The notes: generated by a model not told the origin, from the sequence alone. 16,620 bases of DNA from an uncultured Microbacteriaceae bacterium (GCA_946481135.1 CAMLMQ010000044.1:1-16620), one strand, 5' to 3'; shown: positions 6,898 to 14,361, counted from the first letter of the stretch. Numbers and translations: made by a program.

Positions 6898-6969
6898 CCC
6901 CCCAATAAATGACCCCCCACCAACGATGGTGGGGGGTGCGTTAGCACTGCGGAATCCCGCAAAGGGGGG
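6898..6969 (-). promoter_or_regulatory. Structured pilin leader with alternating C6/G6 tracts
   Basis: Reading the minus strand, the leader holds CCCCCC at 6969-6964 and 6936-6931, then GGGGGG at 6918-6913 and 6903-6898. Either C tract can pair with either G tract, so mutually exclusive stems are possible. The best is 6912-6937 (see that entry). A small inverted repeat GCGG/CCGC lies at 6949-6960. No convincing promoter was found in the 175-bp gap between pilC and the pilin. It may act as an attenuator or mRNA processing region, but this is inferred from the sequence pattern. Confidence 0.45.
6912..6937 (-). terminator. Hairpin with T-rich tail before the pilin
   Basis: The arms ACCCCCCACC (6912-6921) and GGTGGGGGGT (6928-6937) pair perfectly around a 6-base loop. 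On the minus strand the stem is followed by CATTTATTG, the most T-rich tail of any hairpin here, so it resembles an intrinsic terminator. It sits only 51 bases before the pilin ATG. That leaves little room for a promoter in between, so an attenuator role or a 5' stabiliser is also possible. Confidence 0.55.
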
Positions 6970-6986
6970 CAAAACGCCGGAATCCT

Positions 6987-7004
6987 GACCCCAGTGCTGG
7001 GGTC
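6987..7004 (-). terminator. Hairpin after pilC
   Basis: GACCCCAG (6987-6994) and CTGGGGTC (6997-7004) are exact reverse complements, folding as a 7-bp stem with a 4-base loop. It begins about 31 bases after the pilC stop on the minus strand. A TTTT run occurs some 12 bases later (6974-6971), too far for a classical terminator. It plausibly marks the end of the pilB-pilT-pilC message. Confidence 0.45.
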
Positions 7005-7035
7005 GGCACTTGTGCGGACCGGGGTACAGGAGGGC

Positions 7036-8265
7036 TTACTGCACGTACTGGAAGATCGAGAACATCGGCATGTAGAGCGCCGTGATCATGCCGCCGATGA
7101 TGACCCCGATGACCCCGATCATGAGCGGCTCGATGAGGCTCGTGAGCTGCTCGGTCGTCGCCTGCACCTCTTCGTCGTAGAAGTCGCCGATCTTGCCGAG
7201 CATCAGCTCGAGCGACCCGGCATCCTCGCCGACCGCGATCATCTGCACGACCATCGGCGGAAAGACCGGCTCCTCGCCGAGCGGGCCGGCGATCGATCGG
7301 CCCGAACGCACCGAGTCCTGAACCTTGCGGATCGCCTGCTCGACGACCCAGTTGCCCGACGTGTCGGCGACGACGGCGAGCGCCTGCAGGATGGGCACGC
7401 CCGACTTCGTGAGCGTCGAGAAGTTGCGGGCGAACCGGGCGATCGCGATCTTCTTCATGAGCAGCCCGAAGACCGGCAGCCGCAGACGCAGCGGGTCGAC
7501 CTTCGCGCGCACCTCGTCGCGGTACTTGTTGCGACTCCACCAGACGGCGCCGACGATGCCGGCGACGACGAGCACCGGCAGCATCCAGACCATGTTCTCG
7601 CTCAGCACGACGAGCACCTGGGTCGGCAGCGGCAGTTCGCCCCCGAGGTCGGCGAACATGTTCTTGAAGATCGGCACGATGAAGATGAGCATCGCGATGA
7701 CCGCGACGATCGCCATGACGAGCACGACGATCGGGTAGGTGAGCGCCGACTTGATGGTCTGACGCAACTTCACGTCGGCCTCGAACATCTTCGCGATCGA
7801 CTCGAGCGACTGGTCGAGGAAGCCGCCGACCTCGCCCGCCCGAACGAGGTGGATCATGATCGGCGGGAACATCGTGCCCTGCCGCGCGAAGGCCTCCGAG
7901 AGCGCCGAGCCCGTCTCAACCTGGCCGCGGATCGCCGTGAGGGCGCGCGCCAGCTTCTTGTTCTCAGTCTGTCCCGCGAGGATCGTCAGCGCCCGCAGCA
8001 ACGACAGGCCCGACGACACCATGGTCGCGAGTTGCCGCGACATGACGGCGAGGTCCTTGAGCCCGACGCCCTTCTCGAGGAACCCGAGGTTGAGCTCGGT
8101 CTGCAGGCCGGACCCGCCGACCGACTCGGAGATCTCGATCGGACTGAGCCCCATCGTGCGGAGACGGCTGACGACCGCCGCCTCGCTCGACGCCTCGACC
8201 TTGCCCTTGACGAGCTTGCCGGCGGCATCCCGGCCCTTGTAGGCGTACGTGGTGGGCATCGACAT
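7036..8265 (-). CDS. pilC: PilC, T4P inner-membrane platform protein
   Basis: Polytopic 409-aa platform protein (GspF/PilC family), the standard length, through which PilB and PilT couple ATP hydrolysis to pilin insertion and removal. The N-terminal YAYKGRDAAGKLVKGKVEA is typical. Two T2SSF cytoplasmic domains are visible at about residues 70-190 and 275-395, each with the family pattern of a LATMVSSGLSLLRAL or FSTLTKSGVPILQAL segment and a GE.GG or GEDAG turn. Membrane helices lie at about 175-200, 225-243 and 377-400. The ATG at 8265 is 1 bp after the pilT stop, with GAGG seven bases upstream; an in-frame ATG at 8259 is an alternative. TAA stop, followed by hairpins. Confidence 0.95.
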   Translation of the reverse strand: MSMPTTYAYKGRDAAGKLVKGKVEASSEAAVVSRLRTMGLSPIEISESVGGSGLQTELNLGFLEKGVGLKDLAVMSRQLATMVSSGLSLLRALTILAGQTENKKLARALTAIRGQVETGSALSEAFARQGTMFPPIMIHLVRAGEVGGFLDQSLESIAKMFEADVKLRQTIKSALTYPIVVLVMAIVAVIAMLIFIVPIFKNMFADLGGELPLPTQVLVVLSENMVWMLPVLVVAGIVGAVWWSRNKYRDEVRAKVDPLRLRLPVFGLLMKKIAIARFARNFSTLTKSGVPILQALAVVADTSGNWVVEQAIRKVQDSVRSGRSIAGPLGEEPVFPPMVVQMIAVGEDAGSLELMLGKIGDFYDEEVQATTEQLTSLIEPLMIGVIGVIIGGMITALYMPMFSIFQYVQ

Positions 8266-8266
8266 G

Positions 8267-9790
8267 TCAGAGCCTCGATCCGAACTCGGGGTTGAGCGAG
8301 GCGCCCGCCGAGGTGTCGGTCGTGCGGTGCACGAGCCGCTTGAAGTCCTCGGGGTCGTGCACCTTCTCGATGGCGGCGCCGTAGGTGATCTCGCCGCGGT
8401 TGACGAGGTCGGCGAGATGCTGGTCCATGGTGTGCATCCCGCTCGCCCGCCCCGCCTGCAGGGCCGAGCGGATCTGGTAGGTCTTGCCCTCGCGGATGAG
8501 GTTGGCGATCGCGGGCGTCGCGACGAGGATCTCGGTCGCGACCGCGCGCCCCTTCCCGCCGGCCTTCTTCACGAGCGTCTGGCACACGACGCCCTGGAGC
8601 GTCGCGGCGAGCTGGGTGCGCACCTGGCCCTGCTGGTGGGGCGGGAAGACGTCGATGACGCGGTCGATCGTCTGGCCGGCATCCTGCGTGTGCAGCGTCG
8701 CGAAGACGAGGTGACCGGTCTCGGCCGCGGTGAGGGCCACCGAGATCGTCTCCAGATCGCGCAGCTCCCCGATGAGGATGACGTCGGGGTCCTGACGCAG
8801 CACGTGCTTGAGCGCGTTCGCGAACGACTGGGTGTCGGCGCCGACCTCGCGCTGGTTGACGAGCGCCTTCTTGTTCGGATGGATGAACTCGATCGGGTCC
8901 TCGACCGTCACGATGTGGTCGGCGCGCGTCGTGTTGACGAGGTCGATGAGCGCCGCGAGGGTCGTCGACTTGCCCGAGCCGGTGGGCCCCGTCACGAGCA
9001 CGAGGCCACGCGGCAGCTGCCCGAAGTTCGCCACCGACTCGGGGATGCCGAGCGCGGTGAGCGGCTTGATCTCGGTCGGGATGAGACGGAACGCCGCACC
9101 GACCGCGCCGCGCTGCAGATAGAAGTTGACGCGGAAACGCGACTCCTCCGAGAGCGTGAACGCGAAATCGAGCTCGAGCACCTCGTCGAAGTAGGCCCGC
9201 TGCTCGTCGCTCAGCAGCGAGTACAGGGCCGCGGCGACGCGCTCCCGGTCCCAGACGTCCTGACCCGGCACGGGACGGAGCGCGCCATCGATGCGAATCA
9301 TGGGCGTCGAGCCGGCCGAGATGTGCAGGTCGGAGCCCCCCTCGGTGACGACGCACTCGAGGCTGTAGAGCAGGTCGTTGTCGACCTTGGCGCGCGCGGC
9401 GACCGTGTAGTCGTCGGCGACGAAGGCCGGCTTGGCCGACTCCTCGTAGCGGCGACTCGGCGGCGGCAGCACCTCGAAGTCGGGCACGGCGGGAATCACC
9501 TGCGGCGTCGTCGTCTCGGCGGCGGGCGGCGGGATGTCGGGCATGCGCAGCCCCATGCCGGTCGGGGCCGGGGTGAAGCCGGGGATGGCCCCCGGGGCAG
9601 CGGACGGGGGAGCCGGGGTCGACGGGTCGACGCTCGCGACCGCGGGGGGCGGTAGGTGCGAGAGGTCGACGGGCGCCGACCCCGGCGGCTGCGGCGGCGG
9701 CGCGGCCGGAGGCGGCGCGGCGGCCCCGGGCACCCCGAGCGGCGGATTCGCCGGGTCGGTGACCGGAATCTCATAGAGCGGCTTGTTCAC
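8267..9790 (-). CDS. pilT: PilT, retraction ATPase with Pro-rich N-terminal extension
   Basis: Hexameric secretion ATPase (GspE/PilT family) that powers pilus retraction. Walker A GPTGSGKST is at 268-276, the Asp box VEDPIEF at 296-302, Walker B ILIGELRD at 338-345 and the His box TGHLVFATLHTQDA at 358-371. AIANLIRE at 427-434 matches the AIRNLIRE motif specific to PilT. The SDLHIS motif (153-158) opens the PilT N-terminal domain. At 507 residues it is well beyond the usual 345-370, because residues 1 to about 130 form an extension very rich in Pro and Ala. It lacks the zinc cysteines found in PilB. The start is GTG at 9790, with GGAGG six bases before it, 30 bp after pilB. It shares the pilB-T-C unit. 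Confidence 0.95.
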   Translation of the reverse strand: MNKPLYEIPVTDPANPPLGVPGAAAPPPAAPPPQPPGSAPVDLSHLPPPAVASVDPSTPAPPSAAPGAIPGFTPAPTGMGLRMPDIPPPAAETTTPQVIPAVPDFEVLPPPSRRYEESAKPAFVADDYTVAARAKVDNDLLYSLECVVTEGGSDLHISAGSTPMIRIDGALRPVPGQDVWDRERVAAALYSLLSDEQRAYFDEVLELDFAFTLSEESRFRVNFYLQRGAVGAAFRLIPTEIKPLTALGIPESVANFGQLPRGLVLVTGPTGSGKSTTLAALIDLVNTTRADHIVTVEDPIEFIHPNKKALVNQREVGADTQSFANALKHVLRQDPDVILIGELRDLETISVALTAAETGHLVFATLHTQDAGQTIDRVIDVFPPHQQGQVRTQLAATLQGVVCQTLVKKAGGKGRAVATEILVATPAIANLIREGKTYQIRSALQAGRASGMHTMDQHLADLVNRGEITYGAAIEKVHDPEDFKRLVHRTTDTSAGASLNPEFGSRL

Positions 9791-9820
9791 GGGCGCCTCC
9801 CCCTCCGTCGGATGCCGTCG

Positions 9821-11491
9821 CTAGGCGACGACACGGAGGATCTCCTCGATCGACGTCAGCCCGAGCAGCACCTTGGCCCACCCGTCCTGACGCAGCGTCT
9901 TCATGCCCTGGTCGATCGCAACCCGCCCGATCTCGGCACTCGACGCCCGGGCGACGGCGAGGCGCTCGATCTCCTCGGTGACGGGCATGACCTCGTGCAG
10001 CGCGATGCGCCCGCGGTATCCGGTGTGCGAGCACGACGGGCAGCCGACGGCGCGGTAGATGGTGGGCACGCCGCCGTCCGACGGGAAGCGCAGGGCCTGC
10101 AGTTCGTCGGGCGCGTGCTGGTAGGGCTCCTTGCACCGGTCGCAGAGCCGGCGGGCGAGACGCTGGGCGACGATGCAGTCGAGCGCCGAACCCACGAGGA
10201 AGGGCTCGATCCCCATCTCGGTGAGTCGGGTCACGGCGGAGGGCGCGTCGTTGGTGTGCAGGGTGCTCAGCACGAGGTGCCCGGTGAGTGCCGCCTCGAT
10301 CGCGATCTGCGCCGTCTCGTGGTCGCGGATCTCACCGAGCAGCACGACATCCGGGTCGGAGCGGAGGATGCTGCGCAGCGCACTCGCGAAGGTCAGACCC
10401 GCCTTGGGGTTCACCTGCACCTGGTTGATGCCGGGGATGCGGTACTCGACCGGGTCCTCGACGGTGATGACGTTGATCTCGGGACGGGCGACCTCATGCA
10501 GCGTCGTGTAGAGGGTCGTCGACTTGCCCGAGCCGGTCGGGCCGGTGACGAGGATCATCCCGTAGGGCTTCGAGTACGACGTCTTGTACACGGCGGCGTT
10601 GCGGTCGAGCAGCCGCAGCTGATCCATCCCGAGCCCCGTCATCGAGTTGTCGAGGATTCGCATGACGACCTTCTCGCCGAACACCGTCGGCAGGGTCGCG
10701 ACGCGCAGGTCGATCTGCTTGCCGCCGTGGATGACGCTCATGCGCCCGTCCTGCGGCTTGCGGCGCTCGGCGATGTCGATGTCCGACATGATCTTGAGCC
10801 GCGAGATCACGCCGTTCTGGATGTTCTTCGGCGCGCGCTGCATCTCGTGCAGGACACCGTCGATGCGGTAGCGCACGCTCATGTCGCGCTCGGCGGGCTC
10901 GATGTGGATGTCGGACGCGTGGTCGGCGATCGCCTGGCTGATGAGCAGGTTGACGAACCGTACGATCGGCGCGTCGTCTTCGGCGGGCTCCTCGGCGACG
11001 GGCACGAGGCTGCTCGCCGACGACCCTTCGTTCTCCTTGACGATCGCCGTCGTGAGTTCGCTCAGCTCTCCGTCGGAGCGCACGAAGCGCCCGATCGCGG
11101 CGAGGAGGTCGCTGCGCTCGGCGACGACGGGACGCACCTGGAGGCTCACCGCGGCGCGCACGTCGTCGAGAGCGAGCACATCCCGGGGGTCGGCCATCGC
11201 GAGCAGCAGCCGGTCGCCGTCCCGCCCGATCGGCAGCACCTCGTGGCGGCGCAGCAGTTGCGGCGCGACGAGGGCGACGGCGCTGCGCTCGACCGGATAC
11301 TCGGTCAAGTCGACGAACGGCAGCCCGAGCTGTGCGGCGCGCGCCGACGCGACCTGACTCTCGGTGACGACGCCGCCCTCGACGAGCTCACGCACGTGCG
11401 CCTCGTCGCCGGCCGGGTCGGTCGAGGCGACATCCAGGCTCGTGATCGGCATGAGGCCGCGGATGACGAGGATCTCAGACAGGGAGGTCAT
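9821..11491 (-). CDS. pilB: PilB, pilus extension ATPase
   Basis: Cytoplasmic 556-aa assembly ATPase (GspE/PilB family) that drives pilus polymerisation through PilC. The N-terminal GSPII_E_N-type domain spans about residues 30-140 (GGVVTESQVASARAAQLGLP). The ATPase core follows, with SDIHIEP at 193-199, Walker A GPTGSGKST at 317-325, Asp box VEDPVEY at 344-350, Walker B VLLGEIRD at 383-390 and His box TGHLVLSTLHTNDAPSAV at 403-420. Four cysteines (450, 453, 484, 487) in CDRC and CPSC form the zinc site that separates PilB/GspE from PilT. ATG at 11491 is chosen, five bases after GGAGG; ATG 11494 and GTG 11497 lie too close to that site. It is the first gene of the pil locus, 88 bp after the upstream membrane protein gene. 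Confidence 0.95.
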   Translation of the reverse strand: MTSLSEILVIRGLMPITSLDVASTDPAGDEAHVRELVEGGVVTESQVASARAAQLGLPFVDLTEYPVERSAVALVAPQLLRRHEVLPIGRDGDRLLLAMADPRDVLALDDVRAAVSLQVRPVVAERSDLLAAIGRFVRSDGELSELTTAIVKENEGSSASSLVPVAEEPAEDDAPIVRFVNLLISQAIADHASDIHIEPAERDMSVRYRIDGVLHEMQRAPKNIQNGVISRLKIMSDIDIAERRKPQDGRMSVIHGGKQIDLRVATLPTVFGEKVVMRILDNSMTGLGMDQLRLLDRNAAVYKTSYSKPYGMILVTGPTGSGKSTTLYTTLHEVARPEINVITVEDPVEYRIPGINQVQVNPKAGLTFASALRSILRSDPDVVLLGEIRDHETAQIAIEAALTGHLVLSTLHTNDAPSAVTRLTEMGIEPFLVGSALDCIVAQRLARRLCDRCKEPYQHAPDELQALRFPSDGGVPTIYRAVGCPSCSHTGYRGRIALHEVMPVTEEIERLAVARASSAEIGRVAIDQGMKTLRQDGWAKVLLGLTSIEEILRVVA

Positions 11492-11497
11492 CATCAC

Positions 11498-11579
11498 CTC
11501 CCCGGAGGCGGGCGACCGGCCGTTCCCCCCGAAGCGGCCGAGCGCGAGGGGGATGCGTTCCTCCCCCGTTGAGTCGAGG
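11498..11579 (-). other. Gap before pilB with two weak hairpins
   Basis: On the minus strand the gap between the 142-aa membrane protein and pilB holds a 6-bp stem (11548-11553 with 11562-11567, loop 8) and a second CGGCCG/CGGCCG pairing (11517-11522 with 11535-11540, loop 12). Neither has a T tail. The pilB ribosome binding site GGGGAGG is at the left end. I see no convincing promoter here, so pilB may be read from the upstream unit or from a promoter type I cannot recognise by eye. Confidence 0.3.
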
Positions 11580-12008
11580 CTAGGAGCCGCGTCCCCGGTG
11601 CGACAGTCCCGCGTTGGGGGGTCGGCCCATCACGAGCCGCGTGAGGAGCACGGCGACACCGGCAAGCAGCGCCCTCGCGATCACGAACGGACTCGTCGCC
11701 TGCTCGGCGAAGAGTTCGAACGAGACGAGGAGGGCGGCGGCCGCGACCGCGAGGTAGACGAGGGCCGTGGTGGCGACGGCGGTCGGCCAGGCGACCGCCG
11801 CGCGGACGCCGAACGCGACACCGAGCCACACGACGACTCCGGCGACGGCGAAGCCGACGAGTCCGACCCAGACGGGCGCAGGGGTCGTGATCGGGTCGCG
11901 GTCGAGCAGCACGGCGAGGAGCCCCGCTACGGCGAAGGTCGACGCGGCCCAGGTGATCGCGACGAAGAGCGCGACGAGGAGGCTAGACCCGAGGGGTGGA
12001 CGCTCCAT
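11580..12008 (-). CDS. Small four-helix membrane protein, function unknown
   Basis: A 142-aa protein I do not recognise. Four hydrophobic helices are visible at about residues 8-35, 46-68, 77-98 and 107-128, with a short basic tail. The segment ATSPFVIA at 104-111 also occurs in the preceding gene product, and the stretch before it aligns loosely, so the two look like diverged paralogues. The ATG at 12008 has GGGAAGG upstream and overlaps the end of the previous gene by 26 bp, which implies translational coupling. A longer in-frame start upstream would run deep into that gene and is less likely. It is the last gene before pilB. No enzyme motif is visible, so no function is proposed. Confidence 0.75.
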   Translation of the reverse strand: MERPPLGSSLLVALFVAITWAASTFAVAGLLAVLLDRDPITTPAPVWVGLVGFAVAGVVVWLGVAFGVRAAVAWPTAVATTALVYLAVAAAALLVSFELFAEQATSPFVIARALLAGVAVLLTRLVMGRPPNAGLSHRGRGS

Positions 12009-12690
12009 CGGCGGCCTTCCCGGCCTGCTCCGCGTCGAAGGCCTCACGCTCGGCGCGGTGGCGCGCCGTGAGGCGCTGCCCGCGGCGCGCGATGAGCAGC
12101 CCGACCCAGATCGCGACCTCGCGGGCGACGACCGCGGCGGCGATCACGAACGGGCTCGTCGCGACGGCCGCGAAGCCGGGGCTCGCCCCGACGATGCCGG
12201 TGACGAGAAGCAGCATCCCCACCGCGCCCAGGTAGGTGACGATCGCGACGACGAGACTGCCGAGCACATGCGCCCACCACGCCGCGCGATTCACGAGCAA
12301 CACGACGAGCACGAAGCCGATCGTGAAGAAGAGCACCGGGATCCAGAAGATCGCGTCGGTGAGGAAGTCGGCGATCGTGAGGCCGCCGGTGCCGCGCAGG
12401 GCGATCATCGCCGCGCCGACGAGGCCGTACAGCACGGCGAACAGCACCGCGCCGGCGAGGGCGAGCAGCGATCCGACGAGCCGGTTGCTCGGAGCCTGCG
12501 GCGGCAGCGGGGAGCTCACGTAGACGACGCGCTCGCCGCCGAGCGGGGACGACACCTTTTCGTCGGTGAGGGTCGCGGTGGCGGTCGGCGCCTCGGAGGT
12601 CGGAGCCTCCTCGACGACGATCTCGTCCTCCTCGACGACGATCTCCTCGTCGGGCTGCGACTGCGGGGACTCGTCCTTCGCCTGGGCCAT
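11983..12690 (-). CDS. Membrane protein with acidic N-terminal domain, function unknown
   Basis: A 235-aa protein I do not recognise. Residues 1-65 are polar and strongly acidic and include a 7-residue tandem repeat (EIVVEED then EIVVEEA). Four membrane helices follow at about 71-98, 110-133, 138-165 and 178-201. The C-terminal 35 residues are charged and probably cytoplasmic. ATSPFVIA at 177-184 is shared with the next gene product. ATG at 12690 is chosen because it lies 10 bp after the phosphatase stop; only a weak AGG ribosome binding site is seen. The frame stays open further upstream, but that part is antisense-like shadow over the phosphatase gene. It probably belongs to one operon with the FHA and PP2C genes. 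Function unknown. Confidence 0.75.
   Translation of the reverse strand: MAQAKDESPQSQPDEEIVVEEDEIVVEEAPTSEAPTATATLTDEKVSSPLGGERVVYVSSPLPPQAPSNRLVGSLLALAGAVLFAVLYGLVGAAMIALRGTGGLTIADFLTDAIFWIPVLFFTIGFVLVVLLVNRAAWWAHVLGSLVVAIVTYLGAVGMLLLVTGIVGASPGFAAVATSPFVIAAAVVAREVAIWVGLLIARRGQRLTARHRAEREAFDAEQAGKAADGASTPRV
12608..12645 (-). repeat. 21-bp tandem repeat coding for acidic heptapeptides
   Basis: The 17-base string TCCTCGACGACGATCTC occurs at 12608-12624 and again at 12629-12645, a period of 21 bases. It is in frame with the membrane protein gene and encodes the duplicated EIVVEE units of its acidic N-terminal segment. Two near-perfect copies suggest a recent slippage duplication. Confidence 0.7.
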
Positions 12691-12700
12691 GCCGCACAGC

Positions 12701-13420
12701 CTATCGGCGCGCCGGGAGGGTGTCGTCGAGGTCGTCGACGAGGGTCGTGGCAGGCGAGGCGACGACGTCGACCACGAGCGCCGTGATGTTGTCGCGGCCC
12801 CCGCGGCGCTTCGCCTCGTCGACGAGCGCGTGGGCGGCATCCTCGGGGTCGGGGGCGCCCTCCAGCACTGCACGGATGACGTCGTCGTCGACCTCGGAGT
12901 GCACCCCGTCGGAGCACACGAGCAGCCGCTCCCCCGCGACGACGGGCAGCATCCAGCTGTCGGCGAGGCTGTCGGCGGCGCCGATCGCACGCGTGATGAC
13001 GTGGCCGCCGAGGGAGTGGTCGACGGTGAGCTGCTCGAGGCGGCCGTGCGCGAACCGGTAGACGCGGGAGTCGCCGACGTTGACGACGAGCCAGTGCGGC
13101 GCGTCGTCGTGACGCACGAGGATCGCGGCGGCGACCGTGCTGCCCGCGCCGCGCAGCGTGCCGGCGGAGAGTGCTCCGACGCGGGCGTCGGCCTCGCGCA
13201 GCGCATCGCGCACGTGGGAGACGTCGGCGAACCCGGACTCGGGCAGGTGGTCGCGGAAGGCGGCGACGACGGTCGCGGAGGCGAGATCCCCCGCGTCGTG
13301 CCCGCCCATCCCGTCGGCCACGACGAACCCCGGGCTGCGGGCCAGGAGGGAGTCCTCGTTGACCGCGCGGCGGAGCCCCGGGTCGGTGGCCGCGCCGACG
13401 GCCAGGCGTACGTCGGTCAT
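12701..13420 (-). CDS. PP2C-type Ser/Thr protein phosphatase
   Basis: A 239-aa soluble PPM/PP2C phosphatase (PstP/Stp type) that should remove phosphate from Ser/Thr residues using two Mn or Mg ions. Family motifs appear in order: NEDS at 21-24, VADGMGGHDAG at 34-44 (metal-binding Asp36), GSTVAAAI at 93-100, VVNVGDSRVYRF at 112-123, LTVDHS at 131-136, VCSDGV at 168-173 (Asp171) and GGRDNITALVV at 207-217 (Asp210). All metal ligands are present, so it should be active. Unlike mycobacterial PstP it has no membrane helix. The ATG at 13420 overlaps the FHA gene stop by 4 bp, tying it to the FHA protein. Its natural partner would be a Ser/Thr kinase, which is not in this window. Confidence 0.95.
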   Translation of the reverse strand: MTDVRLAVGAATDPGLRRAVNEDSLLARSPGFVVADGMGGHDAGDLASATVVAAFRDHLPESGFADVSHVRDALREADARVGALSAGTLRGAGSTVAAAILVRHDDAPHWLVVNVGDSRVYRFAHGRLEQLTVDHSLGGHVITRAIGAADSLADSWMLPVVAGERLLVCSDGVHSEVDDDVIRAVLEGAPDPEDAAHALVDEAKRRGGRDNITALVVDVVASPATTLVDDLDDTLPARR

Positions 13421-14361
13421 GCGTCCCCCTCGTCGGCGAGGATGCGGACGGCGACGCGTCCGAGCAGCACCCGTTCGACGACCGGGGCGGTCTCGCCCGG
13501 GTCGAGCAGCCGCTCGGCACCGTGCTCGTCGACGACGATCACGCCGTTCGTCGCGTGCAGGTCGGTGATCGTCCAGCGCCCGTCGGCGAAGTCGAGACGC
13601 GCGTGCACCTTCGACAGGGTGCGGGTCGGGTCGGGGAGCTCGAGCTCGACGGCTCCACCACCCGCCCCGAGCGGTCGACGGCCGAGCACGACCCGATCGC
13701 CCGCGAGCGGCAGGCGCGGGCCGCCCTCGACCTGGAGCGACCAGGATGCCGCAGGTCGCCGCTCGACGACGACGGTGCGTTCGACGGGGTCGGGGTCGAC
13801 GGCAGGGGGTGGCGTGAGAAGCCCCGGCGGCGGCACGATGCGCTCGGCCGGTGCGGCGGGCACGAATGGCACTCCGCCGGCGGGCGGCAGGATTCGGGCG
13901 GGCGGCTCGATCGCCGACGTCGGGTTCGTCGCGGGGGCGTGGGACACGTCCGCCCCGGCCGCCGATGCCGCCCACGCGGCGGTCTGCGCGACGCGCGAGT
14001 CGCGACCCGCATCCGTCGCCGCCCCGGCGAGCAGCGTCGCCCACACCGGCGGTGCGAGCACGGCGAGCACGGTCGCGCCGGCCCCCCGGCCGAAGTGCGC
14101 GTTGAGCCGGGACGCGGCGACCCCGACGAGGGCGAGACCGACGAGCTGCACGACCGGCACGATCAGCAGCACCGCGGCGACCGGCGGCACACCGCCGAGG
14201 CGCAGCACCTCCGCCTGGTTGAGCAGCGGTACCCACGCGCGCCATCCGTCGGCCCCGAGCCGCTCGAGCACGCGGCCGAGCATGACCGCGTACCAGACGT
14301 GCAACGCGACGACGACGAGCACCGCCGCCACGACGAGCGGTGTCGGATCGGTCACGCGCAT
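13417..14361 (-). CDS. Membrane-anchored FHA-domain protein
   Basis: A 314-aa protein with an N-terminal membrane part and a C-terminal forkhead-associated domain that binds phosphothreonine peptides. Hydrophobic helices lie at about 9-28, 60-83 and 95-113. The connecting GWRAWVPLLN (39-48) resembles small multi-pass proteins of the DUF5684 kind. A proline-rich linker spans about 140-195. The FHA domain (213-310) keeps the key residues: Gly227-Arg228, Ser250 with His253, and Asn272-Gly273. The ATG at 14361 follows a GAGGGGGG site; a GTG at 14355 is possible. It is the first gene after the rpoC terminator and is coupled to PP2C by a 4-bp overlap. It probably recruits phosphorylated proteins to the membrane. 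Confidence 0.88.
   Translation of the reverse strand: MRVTDPTPLVVAAVLVVVALHVWYAVMLGRVLERLGADGWRAWVPLLNQAEVLRLGGVPPVAAVLLIVPVVQLVGLALVGVAASRLNAHFGRGAGATVLAVLAPPVWATLLAGAATDAGRDSRVAQTAAWAASAAGADVSHAPATNPTSAIEPPARILPPAGGVPFVPAAPAERIVPPPGLLTPPPAVDPDPVERTVVVERRPAASWSLQVEGGPRLPLAGDRVVLGRRPLGAGGGAVELELPDPTRTLSKVHARLDFADGRWTITDLHATNGVIVVDEHGAERLLDPGETAPVVERVLLGRVAVRILADEGDA

Noticed and set aside
6931..6966. Promoter for the pilin around TGCTAACG on the minus strand
   Set aside because: The -10 resemblance is poor, and no -35 box is found at 16-18 bases, since that position is a C run.
9656..11572. Long plus-strand open frame (638 codons) opposite pilB
   Set aside because: Antisense shadow of pilB with no domain motif; the same reasoning removes the long plus-strand frames at 6994-8295, 8249-9655, 12566-14476 and 11767-12786.
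13753..13800. ERTVVVERR in the FHA protein and DDLDDTLPARR at the PP2C C-terminus as FHA-binding phosphothreonine sites
   Set aside because: The idea is attractive, but short Thr motifs of this kind are common, and no kinase is in the window to support it.
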